This document shows, in pieces, positions 51,341 to 62,841 of a stretch of DNA of 64,000 nucleotides. Numbering within the stretch: the first letter of the stretch is position 1; every line of letters begins with the position of its first letter. The notes beneath the pieces were generated by a model that saw nothing but the letters and a program-made list of their open reading frames with translations, had not been told where the DNA came from and did not search any database. The DNA is from Chaetorhynchus papuensis. Lineage: Eukaryota; Chordata; Aves; Passeriformes; Rhipiduridae. The stretch spans positions 368,916 through 432,915 of the forward strand of contig VWYX01000728.1 of NCBI GenBank assembly GCA_013396525.1. Reading direction: 5' to 3'. The translations under genes were made by a program, and so were the position numbers.

Positions 51341-53354
51341 TTAAGACTGACTCTGGTTTATCAGAGGTCAGAATTTGCAATCAAAACCTGACAGCATGCA
51401 GCAGAAACTTAATCCATCTTCCTTAACCACAATACTTAAGCTTCTCTGTAGCAACAAAAACCTATGTGTGATTAGGTTGTTTTATATTACTCTCTTTGAC
51501 TACTGTAGTTACAGAAAAACTGGCCAGGAGAACCATGCTTTAAACTCATGTGGACTTTAGATATGTTCTCAGTGCTCTATCAGTCAGTCATGTGTTTGTA
51601 TGTTAGAGTTATGACAAGGCTTTGTGATTTAATTTTTAAAATCAGGCCATTAAATGTAGGGGAATATGTGACTACGCAGTATGCCATGGAAATTATTTCA
51701 AAGACACATGCTCTCACTTTTAAACTTTATTCACACTAAAATTAGGTTCTTCTAGTCCTAAAACAAGAGCATGATTGAAGGTCACGTAGCAATTAACTCT
51801 TGGATGCAAGTCATCGGCATTAGAAGGGTATTCTTCACTTGTTTTGTGATGCAGAACAAATGCTTCATTAATCAGAAACCTATCAACCTGAGATTGAAAA
51901 CTAATAAAATCAAGTGCTATGGTTCGACATTGCCGGGGATACCGCTTAATACACATATTTCTTCATGCAATTTCCAGCATAAGTTCTGGATTTTTTTCTT
52001 GATTGTGAGGATTTTAGAAGACTTTTAACGGCCCAAATCTTATGAGAAGATAAAAAGAACCAAAGCTATCTTCACAAACAAGAAAAGAAGGGATGAAGAT
52101 TTTTTCTATAAAACATCTAGACTTTTCATTTCTCACATAAATTGTGGCCATTATAATCTCTTCAATACTGTGGGAGGGAAAAAAGACATTTATAAAAGGC
52201 CATAATGAGCTATGTAAATGCTGGTTACATTTTTTTGCTCTAGTGAAAAATCTCCATGTACTCCAGTTCTGAATATTTTGCTTTCTTTTCTTCTGAAAGG
52301 AAGCAAGAAAAAATGAGAATGAGACATAACTGTCTTCCTCATAGTGGAGTAGAATTTGAGGAACAGATCACTTGAGGAAATCAGCTCCTTGGTTACCTTG
52401 TCATTAGCCATGGGCTCTGAACATATGGGGTTTAAGAGTGTGAGGAAAAATCTTGTTGGGTTTTGTGGTTTTTTTGGTTTGTAATCCTTACTTTGAAGCC
52501 TGAGATTTTTCTGAGGCTGATAATTTCATTCATTATGTTTTGTGATTTCACTGTGTTTTACAATTTTAGCATGCATCACAGGTTTAAAGAAAAAAGAGCG
52601 TAGCTAGCCAAGGGAAGAGTCTACATATCCTTCACTTGGAAAATTCTTAACATTGCTTTATCATCTCTGTAAAAATCATGTTATAATATCCAAAATGCTT
52701 GTTCTTGTTGTTATTGATCTTTATTATTTGGGGTTGTTTTGTTTGGTTTTTTAAATAAATTGTTGATAATAAAGCCACTCTAAAAGTAGAATTTTCTCAG
52801 CTGCAGCACTGGTATGGGGGAAAAAACCAGAGACTGAACAGAAAGTCTTAAAACCAGCTGTCATAAATGGTTGTTGGAATAGGCCATTACAAAATCACAT
52901 TACGTTATTTTATATTTTGTTGGTTGCCACTTTTTCATTTTGATGACTGTCTTTTGACTGTGTTACCATTCAAATATATTGCCGCAGCACAGACCTTCAT
53001 TTGTGACCTCTGTTACAATGTGACTAATTTCTGTGTTCCTTTACTGTAATCCGTGTACTTTCAAAGAGCAGATTGTTATGTCTGTCACTGCCGCATTATT
53101 TTCCACTTTTTCCTGGCTAGAACAGTGGCAGAAACAGATTAAATTCTGTAGGTAGATGCACGGTTAAGATGTTTTATAAAATAAATATTCAAGCTTCTAT
53201 TCTGTTTCAACTATCTGAATGTTTCTTTTGGTGTTTGTCACCTGAGTTTAAAAGATTTTAAACTCTAAAATATAATTAAGATCTTCCAGCAGTTTCTAAA
53301 ATTTAATTTTTAAAAATGTATTTGACCTGGAAGAAAAAATTTTGGAAAGACAGC

Positions 53355-53380
53355 GTAAAGCTTCTTTGTAAAGCTTCTTT
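53355..53380. repeat. Perfect tandem duplication of a 13-mer
   Basis: GTAAAGCTTCTTT occurs twice with no gap, followed by a further GTAA. This is a recent local duplication, seen directly. Confidence 0.95.
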
Positions 53381-53471
53381 GTAATATACAGGCCAACAGC
53401 TGAATAATAATAAAGTGAAAGCAGGACCAGCACAAGCTTCAGGGGATTGGTTTTTTAAAAATTCACAAGGT

Positions 53472-53556
53472 GTGATTCTTGGGGTACAAGGCCAGGAGTT
53501 GGACTTTGATGACCCTTGGGGTCCCTTCCAATTCAGGACATTCTGTGTTTCTATGG
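53472..53556 (+). mobile_element. CR1 LINE 3'-tail fragment
   Basis: The words GGCCAGGAGTTGGACTTTGA, GACCCTTGGGGTCCCTTCCA and ATTCTGTGTTTCTATGG follow in the order found at the end of avian CR1 elements. About 85 bp survive. This copy keeps the CAGGAGTTGGACT segment, so it may belong to a different CR1 subfamily from the tail at 26276. Confidence 0.9.
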
Positions 53557-54838
53557 TCGGAGTAAAATTTATTTAAAATTGCAGCAGGCACCTTTCCAAC
53601 TCATCTGACTGCTGCTCTGTCCTTTCTCAGGAAAAGGTGAGAGCACTCTTAAAAGGAAACTTTTGGTTGACTCAGAACTTAGATCGGTGATCTTCACTGT
53701 TATTAGTTCAGTTACCTCTCTGGAGAACAAAATACTCAGCTTTAAGGAGAGAGGGGACTTTATTCTCTTGTGAAGACTTTTAAAAAGTAGTGGAGGAGTT
53801 TTTCTTTTGGACTTGATAGGATGTCTGAAAATTTCCTTATGTAATAGATCTACTAGATAACTTTTAAATGAGGTTTCAGACTTGTGAATTCCTAATGAGT
53901 GGTGAAGAGGACTCTGAAACACTAGAACAAGTTGCTGTAAAAACTAGAAGAAAGGGTATTGGTAATAAAAGTTTGGGCAGGTGCTTCTTATAGAAGCCCA
54001 CTGAAAGGAAGATATGAAAAGAAGTGGAGTAATAAGTACATGGCAAACACTAGGGAGGCCCTTATATTTGTCCCAAATATGTGGCAGGATACATTTTAAG
54101 AAACATGGGAGAAGAGAACCAGAGTATTAAATGACTAAACGAAATTTAAGAGGAGAAAAGCTCCTTGAAACAGAAGGGCCAAAAGGCAAGATTTGTTATT
54201 TTTTTTGGTGTATGCTGCAAATTGTAACACAGCGTTGATACCAGGATAATTCCTAATGATCATTCTTTTTTGCTGTCATGGTGTCTAGCAATCTTGGTAT
54301 GAAAACATCTCTCATACCTAAATGACAAATAATCACTTCAGTCCATCAGCACAAATTTCTGGGATGAAACTGGACTCATTTCACTCAATCAGAGAATCTT
54401 GGGCTCGAGTTAGATGTCCAGCACTTGGAAGTCTGAACTCTGATTTTCTCCCACCAGCTTATGAGCCTGTAAAGGCTGTTGGCAGGAGGAGCATGTGTTA
54501 CATGCTTTGTCTTACGCAGTCCTTTGTGCAGAGAACTTCACAAGCAAGCAGTTTTTCCCTTTATGCTATGATCTGTCCCTTCATCCTCTTAATCTCTCTC
54601 TCAGTGCTGAACCCAGCCATCACATGCTTCAATAGTTTTAGCAGTCCATAAATTATGGACAATAAAATGCCTTGCGTTTTCCCACCCACCCATTTGCCCC
54701 CTTTGTGTCCTTCCTTGCCTTCATGTTCTGTTCTTTGCCTCCTCCTGCACAGAGAACTCTGTCTCGGTGGGTTTTATTTCTCTTTTTCTGGCTTTGACTC
54801 TTCAGTGTGCATATTTCCCTGAGGCAAACCTCTGCAGG

Positions 54839-54920
54839 GCTGACTCGGCAGTCAGTGGCATTTGTCAATTCATTGATCACTCTCCACCAGCAGTAGGAAG
54901 GGGAAACTCGCCGAGTCAGC
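54839..54920. other. 11-bp perfect inverted repeat in a GC-rich patch
   Basis: GCTGACTCGGC at 54839-54849 is the exact complement of GCCGAGTCAGC at 54910-54920, with 60 bases between. The right arm lies in a local CpG-rich patch (54907-54941). Each arm contains a half AP-1/MARE-like TGACTC/GAGTCA core. It could be a spaced pair of binding sites or a cruciform-capable repeat. It does not resemble transposon ends I know. Confidence 0.6.
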
Positions 54921-56284
54921 AGCGAGCAGCCGGCCTTTGCGAGGATTAGGCTGTAAGAACCTCCAAATTAAAAATAAAGAGCTTTCTGATTTCTCTGCAG
55001 TGGGACTTTCAAAATGAATTAAGAAAGTCTCTCAACCCTCTCGCTTCATTCAACTGTAATTTTTCTTATTAATTCCTTCTCATTTTCCAAAAGACGACTC
55101 TCCTGTGGAAAAGGAAATTGTGCTTTACATGTTTAAAGAATTTTACATTTTATTCTATTTCTTGTTATAGCTCTACGTTCACATAAGTCAAACAAGAAAG
55201 TGCTTCACATACTAGAATACGTCCCTGCTCCAATTTTCAGTGGGGCATGATCTAAGTTTAAAGATGTATTTTCACTACTGGCCCTCTCCCCCTTTCCCAT
55301 CCCTTCTTTTACTTCCATCATCTCTGTAATCCTTATAGGAGAGTGCTGGTTTGGGAGAGAGAACAAATGGTTCAGTTGGGGATAAATATGGTTCCTTCTG
55401 AACTCTCTGAGAAAAGAAGCTATTTTATTTCAACTGAAGAAAAACTATAGCATTTCGACTGCTGCAAATTCTCCCTAGGCTAAATCTATTTTCTTAGAGG
55501 ATCCAAATGTTTTGAAGTGTAGTCTTTCCTAAATAGCTCTTCAATGAGCATTTCCATGGGAGCTGGACTGAACAGCTCTTTTCTTGCCTCCCTATCTTTT
55601 CTTTATCTCCCTATATATATGCTCTAGACTCTTACCTCTTTGTCAGGAAACAGATCTGCAGATTCTCCTTAGAAGTGTCATCATTTTGTCACAAATAAAG
55701 GAGCTATAGATTTGGTCAATGGACCCTCATCTAGCTGTATCTTATATTTTCACTTCCTGAATATTACTGCACCAACGATTCCATGTGAAGCAAATGCAAT
55801 TGTTTGTAGATAGGGTGTACACTGTGTGCATTCCATTCTCCTTCCCACTGTTCTCTTTTCCCTTCAATGCTATTTAATGGGACTTGTTCATGAAAAGGAA
55901 TGGAATTCAGATTTGGGATTTTGCAAGCATTGTTTTTATGACTAATTTTGTACAATGAAGTGATAAAACAAAAGAATTCCAACCTTGGCAATGAGATTTT
56001 TAATTATTTAAAAGCTCACTCGGAGAGTCTTTTCCAGTGTTCTCTCTTAAGACACCATAAGCCTCAAGCCTGCAACCCTTTGTTCAGGGACTTGAATGTA
56101 AATATCATTGGTTTTGCTACTGAATTCAACAGTCGTGAAAATTCTGTGCTTCATGGATGATCAGAACATCTTATTGGTCTCTTTCTTTTTCCGCAAACAA
56201 TAGAAGACTTTTTTTGGAGGATCATCCTGGCAAAAGTTGTTTAACCTGGCTTGGGGTTGACAAAAGTGATGATCGTTTTAGAAG

Positions 56285-56294
56285 GTGACGTAAT
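56285..56294 (+). promoter_or_regulatory. CRE/PAR-bZIP-like site
   Basis: GTGACGTAAT contains the TGACGTAA core recognised by CREB/ATF and PAR-bZIP factors. It retains its CpG in a CpG-poor neighbourhood. Function is inferred only. Confidence 0.25.
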
Positions 56295-56637
56295 TGATGT
56301 GGTTGTTCTAGCAATAAATGAGAGGAGTCACATAATACGTAGCATCTCTCTGGACCCACAGACTGAAATATAAACTCCTTTCCTTTCAAATTGAATTGTT
56401 GTCTGCCATATAAAAATCAAAATTAATTTTGTTTTAAAGATGATAAAAAGTGTCTTTCAGTCTATAATGTGGATAATCTTTGCAAGGAAAAGAACACAGG
56501 CAAGAAAAATGCTACTGTGTTGCTTAGTTTTAGTTCCTTTAACTACTGGCTCTTTTTAGTGCAGTTTTAGAAAAACATCTTTTAAAAATGTAGAGTGTCT
56601 GCTATGGTGTTTACCTGAGAAATAACCTGTGAACATC

Positions 56638-56661
56638 TGTAAAGGTGCCTACACCTTTACA
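56638..56661. other. Perfect 10-bp hairpin with opposed AGGTG/CACCT
   Basis: TGTAAAGGTG (56638-56647) and CACCTTTACA (56652-56661) are exact complements around the 4-base loop CCTA. The opposed AGGTG and CACCT cores are the half-sites of ZEB-type repressors and also resemble an inverted T-box pair. It may be a chance palindrome, though ten perfect pairs is notable. Confidence 0.7.
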
Positions 56662-56818
56662 AGAATTGAATACCATTTAATCTACATTTTGAAGGTTGTT
56701 GATCCCCTTTAATCATTGTGTTTCTACATATCACAAAGGTAGAAATGGAACAACAATAATACTAATTATAAAATTTCACTCTTCCAAATAGCAGGAGAAA
56801 CTTGCTATTAAAAGTTGC

Positions 56819-56872
56819 TATATATATATATATATTAAAAAAAAAAAAAAAAAAAAAGAAAGAAAAAAAAGA
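56819..56872. repeat. (TA)n followed by poly-A run of 21
   Basis: About eight TA units (56819-56835) run into 21 consecutive A (56837-56857) and then an A/G-rich tail. No retrotransposed body is recognised upstream. Confidence 0.9.
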
Positions 56873-58940
56873 GCCACAGCAAATATTTTGTGTTTTCAGT
56901 CTCATCAGACTTCAGAAGGAAGAATGTGCATCGCAATCAGGATAGCTGTGAGGATGCTGAACTCCAAGTCTAAAGTTCTTGCACCAGATCCAGCTTCTGT
57001 GAAGCACTTTGTTTACCTCAATTTAGTGCTTGTTACAATGGAATGTAGCACATTTGGGATGCTGAGGTCCCAGAGGAAATTTGAAGGGAGTTTTGATGCT
57101 CAGTCTGTGCAAGAATATATATGTATATATACACTCTGAGTTAAATGTGAGATTGTTTAGAGCTTTGTCACAAATTAGTGATATAAGTAAGAGCTGCTCA
57201 CTAAAGTTCAGAACTGAGGTACGCAGTTTCTTTTTTATTTTTGAAAATAGAGTCCTCTTGAATCTATCATAAAAAAACCCCAGGTATTTGAAATGTGAAT
57301 TCCAGAGTCCCATTTTTTTTTCCAAAGTTTTCCTCTTTGTGAATGATTGATAGGTACTTGTTTTCCATGTGAAATCTATTATATTTTATTCTGGTTGTTG
57401 AGGGTTTTCAGATATTTAGTTTGTCTTTGGCTGTGCATTCCTTTGACATTATTTCTATCATTAAATAAATTTCTTATATTTCAAGTAATGTCTGAATTTT
57501 CAATGACGTGTGCTTATTCACCAGTGGCTAGACAACAATATCATCATGACTATACACCTCATTTTACTTCTTCACTAATCCCCATTTTTATACCTTTTCT
57601 GAATGATAAACAGACATCCCTGCCACGACTTAAGGTTGTAGGCAGTTGGGTTGTTGAGCTAGTGTACTGGGGAGGAATGTTTGGGTTTTCTACTGCTATT
57701 AAAATTGAATGAAAATACAATTTGATCTGTTCCAAATATTCTTTTTAGTGAATGTTTTTCTGCTTAAGGAAGTTAACACAACTCTTGAGTGATGAATATA
57801 ATTTGCCGATGGGTTAACAAGGAGATTTGATCTCATTTTTCAGAGAACTTCCTCTTGTGGGCTGTGCATATTATACACCCCTGCCTTGTGCTTGAATGTG
57901 CATTGAATACTGTCAGGTTATAATCCGACTCAGCAGTCACAGAAACGTGAAAAAAATCTGCTTCTATGACAATTTGCTAAACGTGTGATTTTTATTATAC
58001 GGTTCATTGTAAAGGGCCAGATTATGGCTGGATCTTGTGAATACCAAACAGCAGGAGAAGTGAAGTGCCTGCAAAGAAAAGATCTTAGAAAAAAGGACAC
58101 CTTTTGGAGAGCTAGTGTAGGAAAACAAACAAATAAACAAAACCATAAAAATATGCAAAGCACTGCACCATTTTTCTTCTTTCTTTCTTCCTCCTCTGCC
58201 CACCTTGCAAAAGCAAGTTAAAAAAAAATGGGTGAAATCATGTTAGTGTAGTCTGACAATGAGAAGCACAGAAGGTAAGAGTAATTCCAACACAAGTTAT
58301 ATGCTTTACGAATTCAAGCTTGCCTCATGAAGTTAAAAGAACCTGTGATACCCAAGAGACTAAAATTCTCATTAGAGGTTGTGGCCTTTAGCTTTTTCTT
58401 CAGTTGTTTCTCTCAAATTCTGATGCATTCAGGACTGAGAATGGTTTCTTTGCTGTATTAGGCACTCATTGCAACTGGGTGGAAGGAAGAAGGATTGCTA
58501 AGCTGTAGAAACTGCATGAGGCATGTGCCTTTTGTTGGTCCCTTTTCTCTGCTGTTTTTACACTTTTACTCCCCCTGCCCTTAGGAAATATGCTGTCTGT
58601 CATCTTTAGGAATTTTTGCACTTCTAGTGGTAGATTGTTGGATGCCTTTCTTGGTTTATGAATCTTATGTCCCTACATACTAAAATCTCAGGGAAACGAC
58701 AGATAATCTCTCAACCATGAAGAGAGTTCTTCCATCTGTGTGCTGTGATCTCAAAAGCAGATCCTTCCCCAAAGAAACCTTCAGAGAACAAGTCGTCCAA
58801 GAACACAAAAAATAGCATGATGTTTATGTTCTATTCCATGAACGTTTGCCTTAGGGTTGAATGTTTAATAAATATTCGTTACTTACCTTTGTTTACAGAA
58901 AAGAATTTACTGTACTTTTATTCTTTTGGGGTTTTGGGCA

Positions 58941-58998
58941 GTGTGTGTGTGTGTGTGTGTGTGTTTGTTTGTTGGTTTGGTTTTGTTTGTTTTGTTTT
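58941..58998. repeat. (GT)12 microsatellite grading into a T/G tract
   Basis: Twelve perfect GT units at 58941-58964 continue as TTTG, TTGG and TTTTG units. The perfect dinucleotide part is likely to vary in length between individuals. Confidence 0.92.
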
Positions 58999-61926
58999 CC
59001 TAAATAATTTAATTAACTGTCAGAACTGAAAGCATGAAATGTTTGTGCTGCAAGGTTTGGTTGCTTTTTAAGTAATCAGGATCTGAGTTATTCATTTGAA
59101 TAACAAATACGAACGTGAAACAGAAAACAGCTGAACAGGCATTAAAATCAGGAACTTCAGGTGAGTCATTCATCTGAGTTCCACAGAGTTCAGTCCCCAA
59201 CTTTCTCCCACTTCAGTGAGTGGCCAGAAGTCTAAGGGCTACTGAGGCCAGTCCCAGATGTGTCCACACCGTGCTACTGCAATGCTTCCTTCTAATGGTG
59301 AGTGGTCAGAGATGCAAAGCTTGATGTAATGGCATCCTGAAACACATGCAGAGAGAGGAATGAAGGAAGGTGGATACTGTAAAGAGGGAACTGCAAGGAC
59401 CGTAGATGGTGGTGGTAACAAATGGCCGGTGAGGATGAAGAGAAATACAGCGTTAAGTTTTTGCTCAAACACTTTTTTTCTATGACAAAAAGAAGCAGCT
59501 GCTAGAGACCTCTGAGGTCCGGTAGGGCTCCAGATTCAAAGGCCCAGTTCACCATTGTCTCAAGCAGGAAACTGGAAGGATGCAGTTATAGCTAGAATTG
59601 AAGTCTGTGGTGCAGGCCGAACGACTTGGTGAGAATCTTAAATACTTGGTTAACCATAAGGGAACTTGGTTGGTTTTGGCTAAGCAATTTGTGTCAAATG
59701 TTGCAATTTTATAATAATGGGAGTCTTAAAAACTATTGAAGCAGGATTTCTGAAAAATTATTTTAAACATGCGGGAAAAAAAAAATTTCCACAAAATCCC
59801 GTGGTTCAAAAAGATGAATATTTGTCTAAATGACTGAATGGAATTTGAGATTTTCAAAGCCACAGGCTTTTGGCGGTTTGCTCATTTTAATCCCATTAGA
59901 GCAGTGCTCAGGTCTAATAAAGAATAAAGCAGCAGTAGAAAGGAGGGAAACTAGCACCGTATTTTACAGGTCAGTTTTTTACTCATAAGTGAGTGAATTA
60001 ATAGCAGAAAATGGAGACAGGTGTGATGTCTGACTATGCGTGGACACTCGGTGGATTCCACAGAGAGTCACTGTTTTAATAAGGTGTCTTCCTGAGCTCC
60101 CTAGCTTGACAATGCCAGTCACTTTCTAGGTATGACTAAAAGTTGTATGAGAAGAGGAGCTCTTCCAAAGAGATTTACAGTCCTGTCACATGTTCTCTCT
60201 CATATGGGCTATAAAATAAATATGCTTAAATATGAATCTTTAAAACATATCCGTTATTATCATTGATTAATAAAGAAAATGGTGGTCTTCTATGAATTTG
60301 TCTTTTTTTCTTAAAACCATGAAATGTACAATACAATACCTTGTGGCTGTTCAGACTGTCAGACTTGGACTCCCATGAGTCTGGGTGTTTTCATTGACTT
60401 AAAGGCTCTGAAAGAATCCTCTTTCATTGACAGCAAAATAAATGTGGAGTTCAAACAAATCTGTATTTGGGCTCAGTTTGGGTTTTATTCTCTTTCTTGC
60501 CCTACTCAAGGCATGCGGGATTGAGAAAACAGTTCTCAGATAAAACCTTCCCTTTCTTTCATGTGTGACAGAGACAATGATGCCTGTGAGTGGGTACAAT
60601 GATTATAATGTTACAAATCCAAACCTATACAACTAAGTATGTATTTCCAGTTGATTTCTTAATGAAAAGTAATTTTTTTTTGTACAAAGTCACTCCACAC
60701 ATTTAAATAATATTAAATATTCTTAATATTGTGGAGAGTTAAACAGAGTTTGAAAAGCTGCTCTTCTTACAAATTTAAATAATAATAATATGAAAAAAAA
60801 TTTGCTGACACAAATGTATCAGAGACAAACCTATATAAAGGAGCAGTTAACCTAGAACTATTGTGAGATATATATTGTTTGACACACTTTCATATGAGCA
60901 AGCAGAAGTACCCCATCCTTTAGACTGTGGTAATGTGCCTTATTGTTAAATTCAATAGGAAAAGCTATTCATACTGTAGTATGATTGAAAAGAAAATTGA
61001 ATCCTTTTGATGTTATAAATGTCTCTATTACTGCATGTGCACACAGATTTTCCATGGAAATTATGGTGAAAGTAGTGGTTCTCCTAGAAAAATGCATTAG
61101 TGTTGACATGTTCAATTTTAGCCACATCAGAATATAAATACCTTTTAACCGTGGTAAAATTGTTGGGAATGTATATAGTGTATCTACATAAGTCAGTTGT
61201 CTGTCTAAAAATATGTGTTCCTATGGTCCAGTTATGTTCTCTGTTTCAGCTGAAAGGGAAATTAAAAACCGTGACTCACACATATCACTCTTTTCTTACA
61301 ATATTGTGTTTAAAATATTTCAGTATGTGGAATATATTTTATGTAGCTGTTCATGATTATTTTTAATTTTGAAAAACCACAAAACACTTAAGAGATTTTT
61401 GGCTATGAAGCAAATTATATGTGAGAGGTTGACTGTCCATTCACTTGCATGGCAATTGGTCCTGTGCACAAAGTACTAAATTTTCCTGTTAATGGAGATA
61501 GTCTAGGCTCCTTTGCATTGACAATTGAATAAAAAGAAGTGTATCTAATAGCCAAAAAATTTATGGCAGTGGCACTTCTAAAGTTTGCAGTTTGTCCAGG
61601 ATCATAACTAGAAAAGAAAAATGTGGTTTTTTTCTCTCTGTGAAGCCGGCTCTGTGCTGTCAACTAAAATTACACACAGTTTTAAAATGTATCACTCAGT
61701 GCACTTTGTATATTAAGGTACATTAAGTTATATAGTATAATGCAATAAGAGCTAACCTGACAACAGCACACGTGAAACACTGTGTGCACTGCACTGTAAT
61801 TATATAAAAGCACCAATGTCTTCAGGAGACAAAACTTTAATTCTTCAGAGCTCACTTGGGTGTAGCTGTGGCAGGAATATTTCCCATTGTTTGAACCCAA
61901 TGAAAAACACAATATGTGTTGCTTGC

Positions 61927-61997
61927 TTGTTTTTTGGTTTATGTGGGTGGTATTTTTGTTGGTTTTGGTTTCTTGTGTGTTTTTTTTTTTTTTTTTT
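61927..61997. repeat. T/G-rich tract ending in an 18-T run
   Basis: GTTTT, GGTTT and TGTG units lead to 18 T (61980-61997), followed by CAG. It looks like a strong splice acceptor, but no open exon or donor follows. Confidence 0.88.
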
Positions 61998-62824
61998 CAG
62001 GCTTAGTAGACAGATTTAATTGGCAGAGTAGTCTAGATATCTTGGTAAAATGAAAGAAACCTAAAAGAGAACTCGGAAGGGCTTGCAGTTCCAGGTTTAG
62101 AGCATAGTTTTATATAATACCTGATTTGTTTTTTCCCTTAAAAATGTATCTGGAGGAGCAACCATTGGTCCTTTTGGCATTTTTGGAAAGCAGAAGACCA
62201 GATCTTCAACTAAGATACACATAGGCTATTTCAGAGTGAAAATTATTTTATATCCATCTAATTTCTCTTGATATGCTGAGTTTGTTAGGCTCTCAGTACA
62301 GCTGAAATACTCTGTGACCATTTTGGAATATTATTACCTCTCCAATAGAATGAAAATTTCAAAATTATCTTCACCTATAGTCAGTTATCTAATATATAAG
62401 ATTCCTCTTGTAGTACCTGAACACTTTTCATGAAAATTAAACATACAAATCTCTGTCTTTTAACTCTGTTAGCATGGATGAACTATAACTATAAAGTTAT
62501 TACCATCACTTAAATGCAAAATATATTGATGAGTGTATGTTATATGAAGTGTGAGAGTGCTGGTATTCTGGGAAATAATTCTGTACTTTTTTTTGACTCC
62601 TTCTGTCCTCTCCTTCCTCCTCTCTCTTTCCATGCTCAGCAGCTAAGTTAGTGTGTCTTCTCTAAATTGCTCAGAATTGGGTGGGAATATTTACACAGAG
62701 TGAATTATGGCTGGATGCGTTCCTATGTCAACATGTAGCACGTTGATTTCTTATAAAGTAGATCATTATTCTGTGTGGCATAAATAGTATTACCAGACTG
62801 ATATGATTAAAGCCAGGGAGTCAT

Positions 62825-62841
62825 TAATTAGCATCTAATTA
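62825..62841. promoter_or_regulatory. Paired TAATTA homeodomain sites one helical turn apart
   Basis: TAATTA occurs at 62825-62830 and again at 62836-62841. The starts are 11 bp apart, so both would face the same side of the helix. The surrounding 62750-62900 is unique, non-repetitive sequence. Enhancer function is an inference. Confidence 0.3.

Larger units (their letters stand above)
45232..53471. other. Non-coding stretch
   Basis: No gene is supported. It contains a TATG/TATA microsatellite at 45905-45964, a poly-A run of 14 at 46668-46681, and a small TA patch at 48264-48284. It also has a pyrimidine-rich run at 51263-51340 and a perfect 13-bp tandem duplication at 53355-53380. The CpG-dense block at 46870-47270 is listed separately. 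Open frames of up to 127 codons (48876-49259) show no domain I know. Confidence 0.5.
53557..58940. other. Non-coding stretch
   Basis: No supportable gene is present. It contains the inverted repeat at 54839-54920, the CRE-like site at 56285, the hairpin at 56638 and the TA/poly-A tract at 56819, each listed separately. The block at about 57790-58060 is of high complexity and may be conserved. I recognise nothing else. Confidence 0.5.

Noticed and set aside
51920..51933. GGTTCGA resembling a tRNA B box
   Set aside because: The following bases break the B-box consensus, and no A box or cloverleaf can be drawn around it.
61980..62010. Strong splice-acceptor look-alike (18 T then CAG)
   Set aside because: It is part of a T/G simple repeat, with no open exon or donor downstream.
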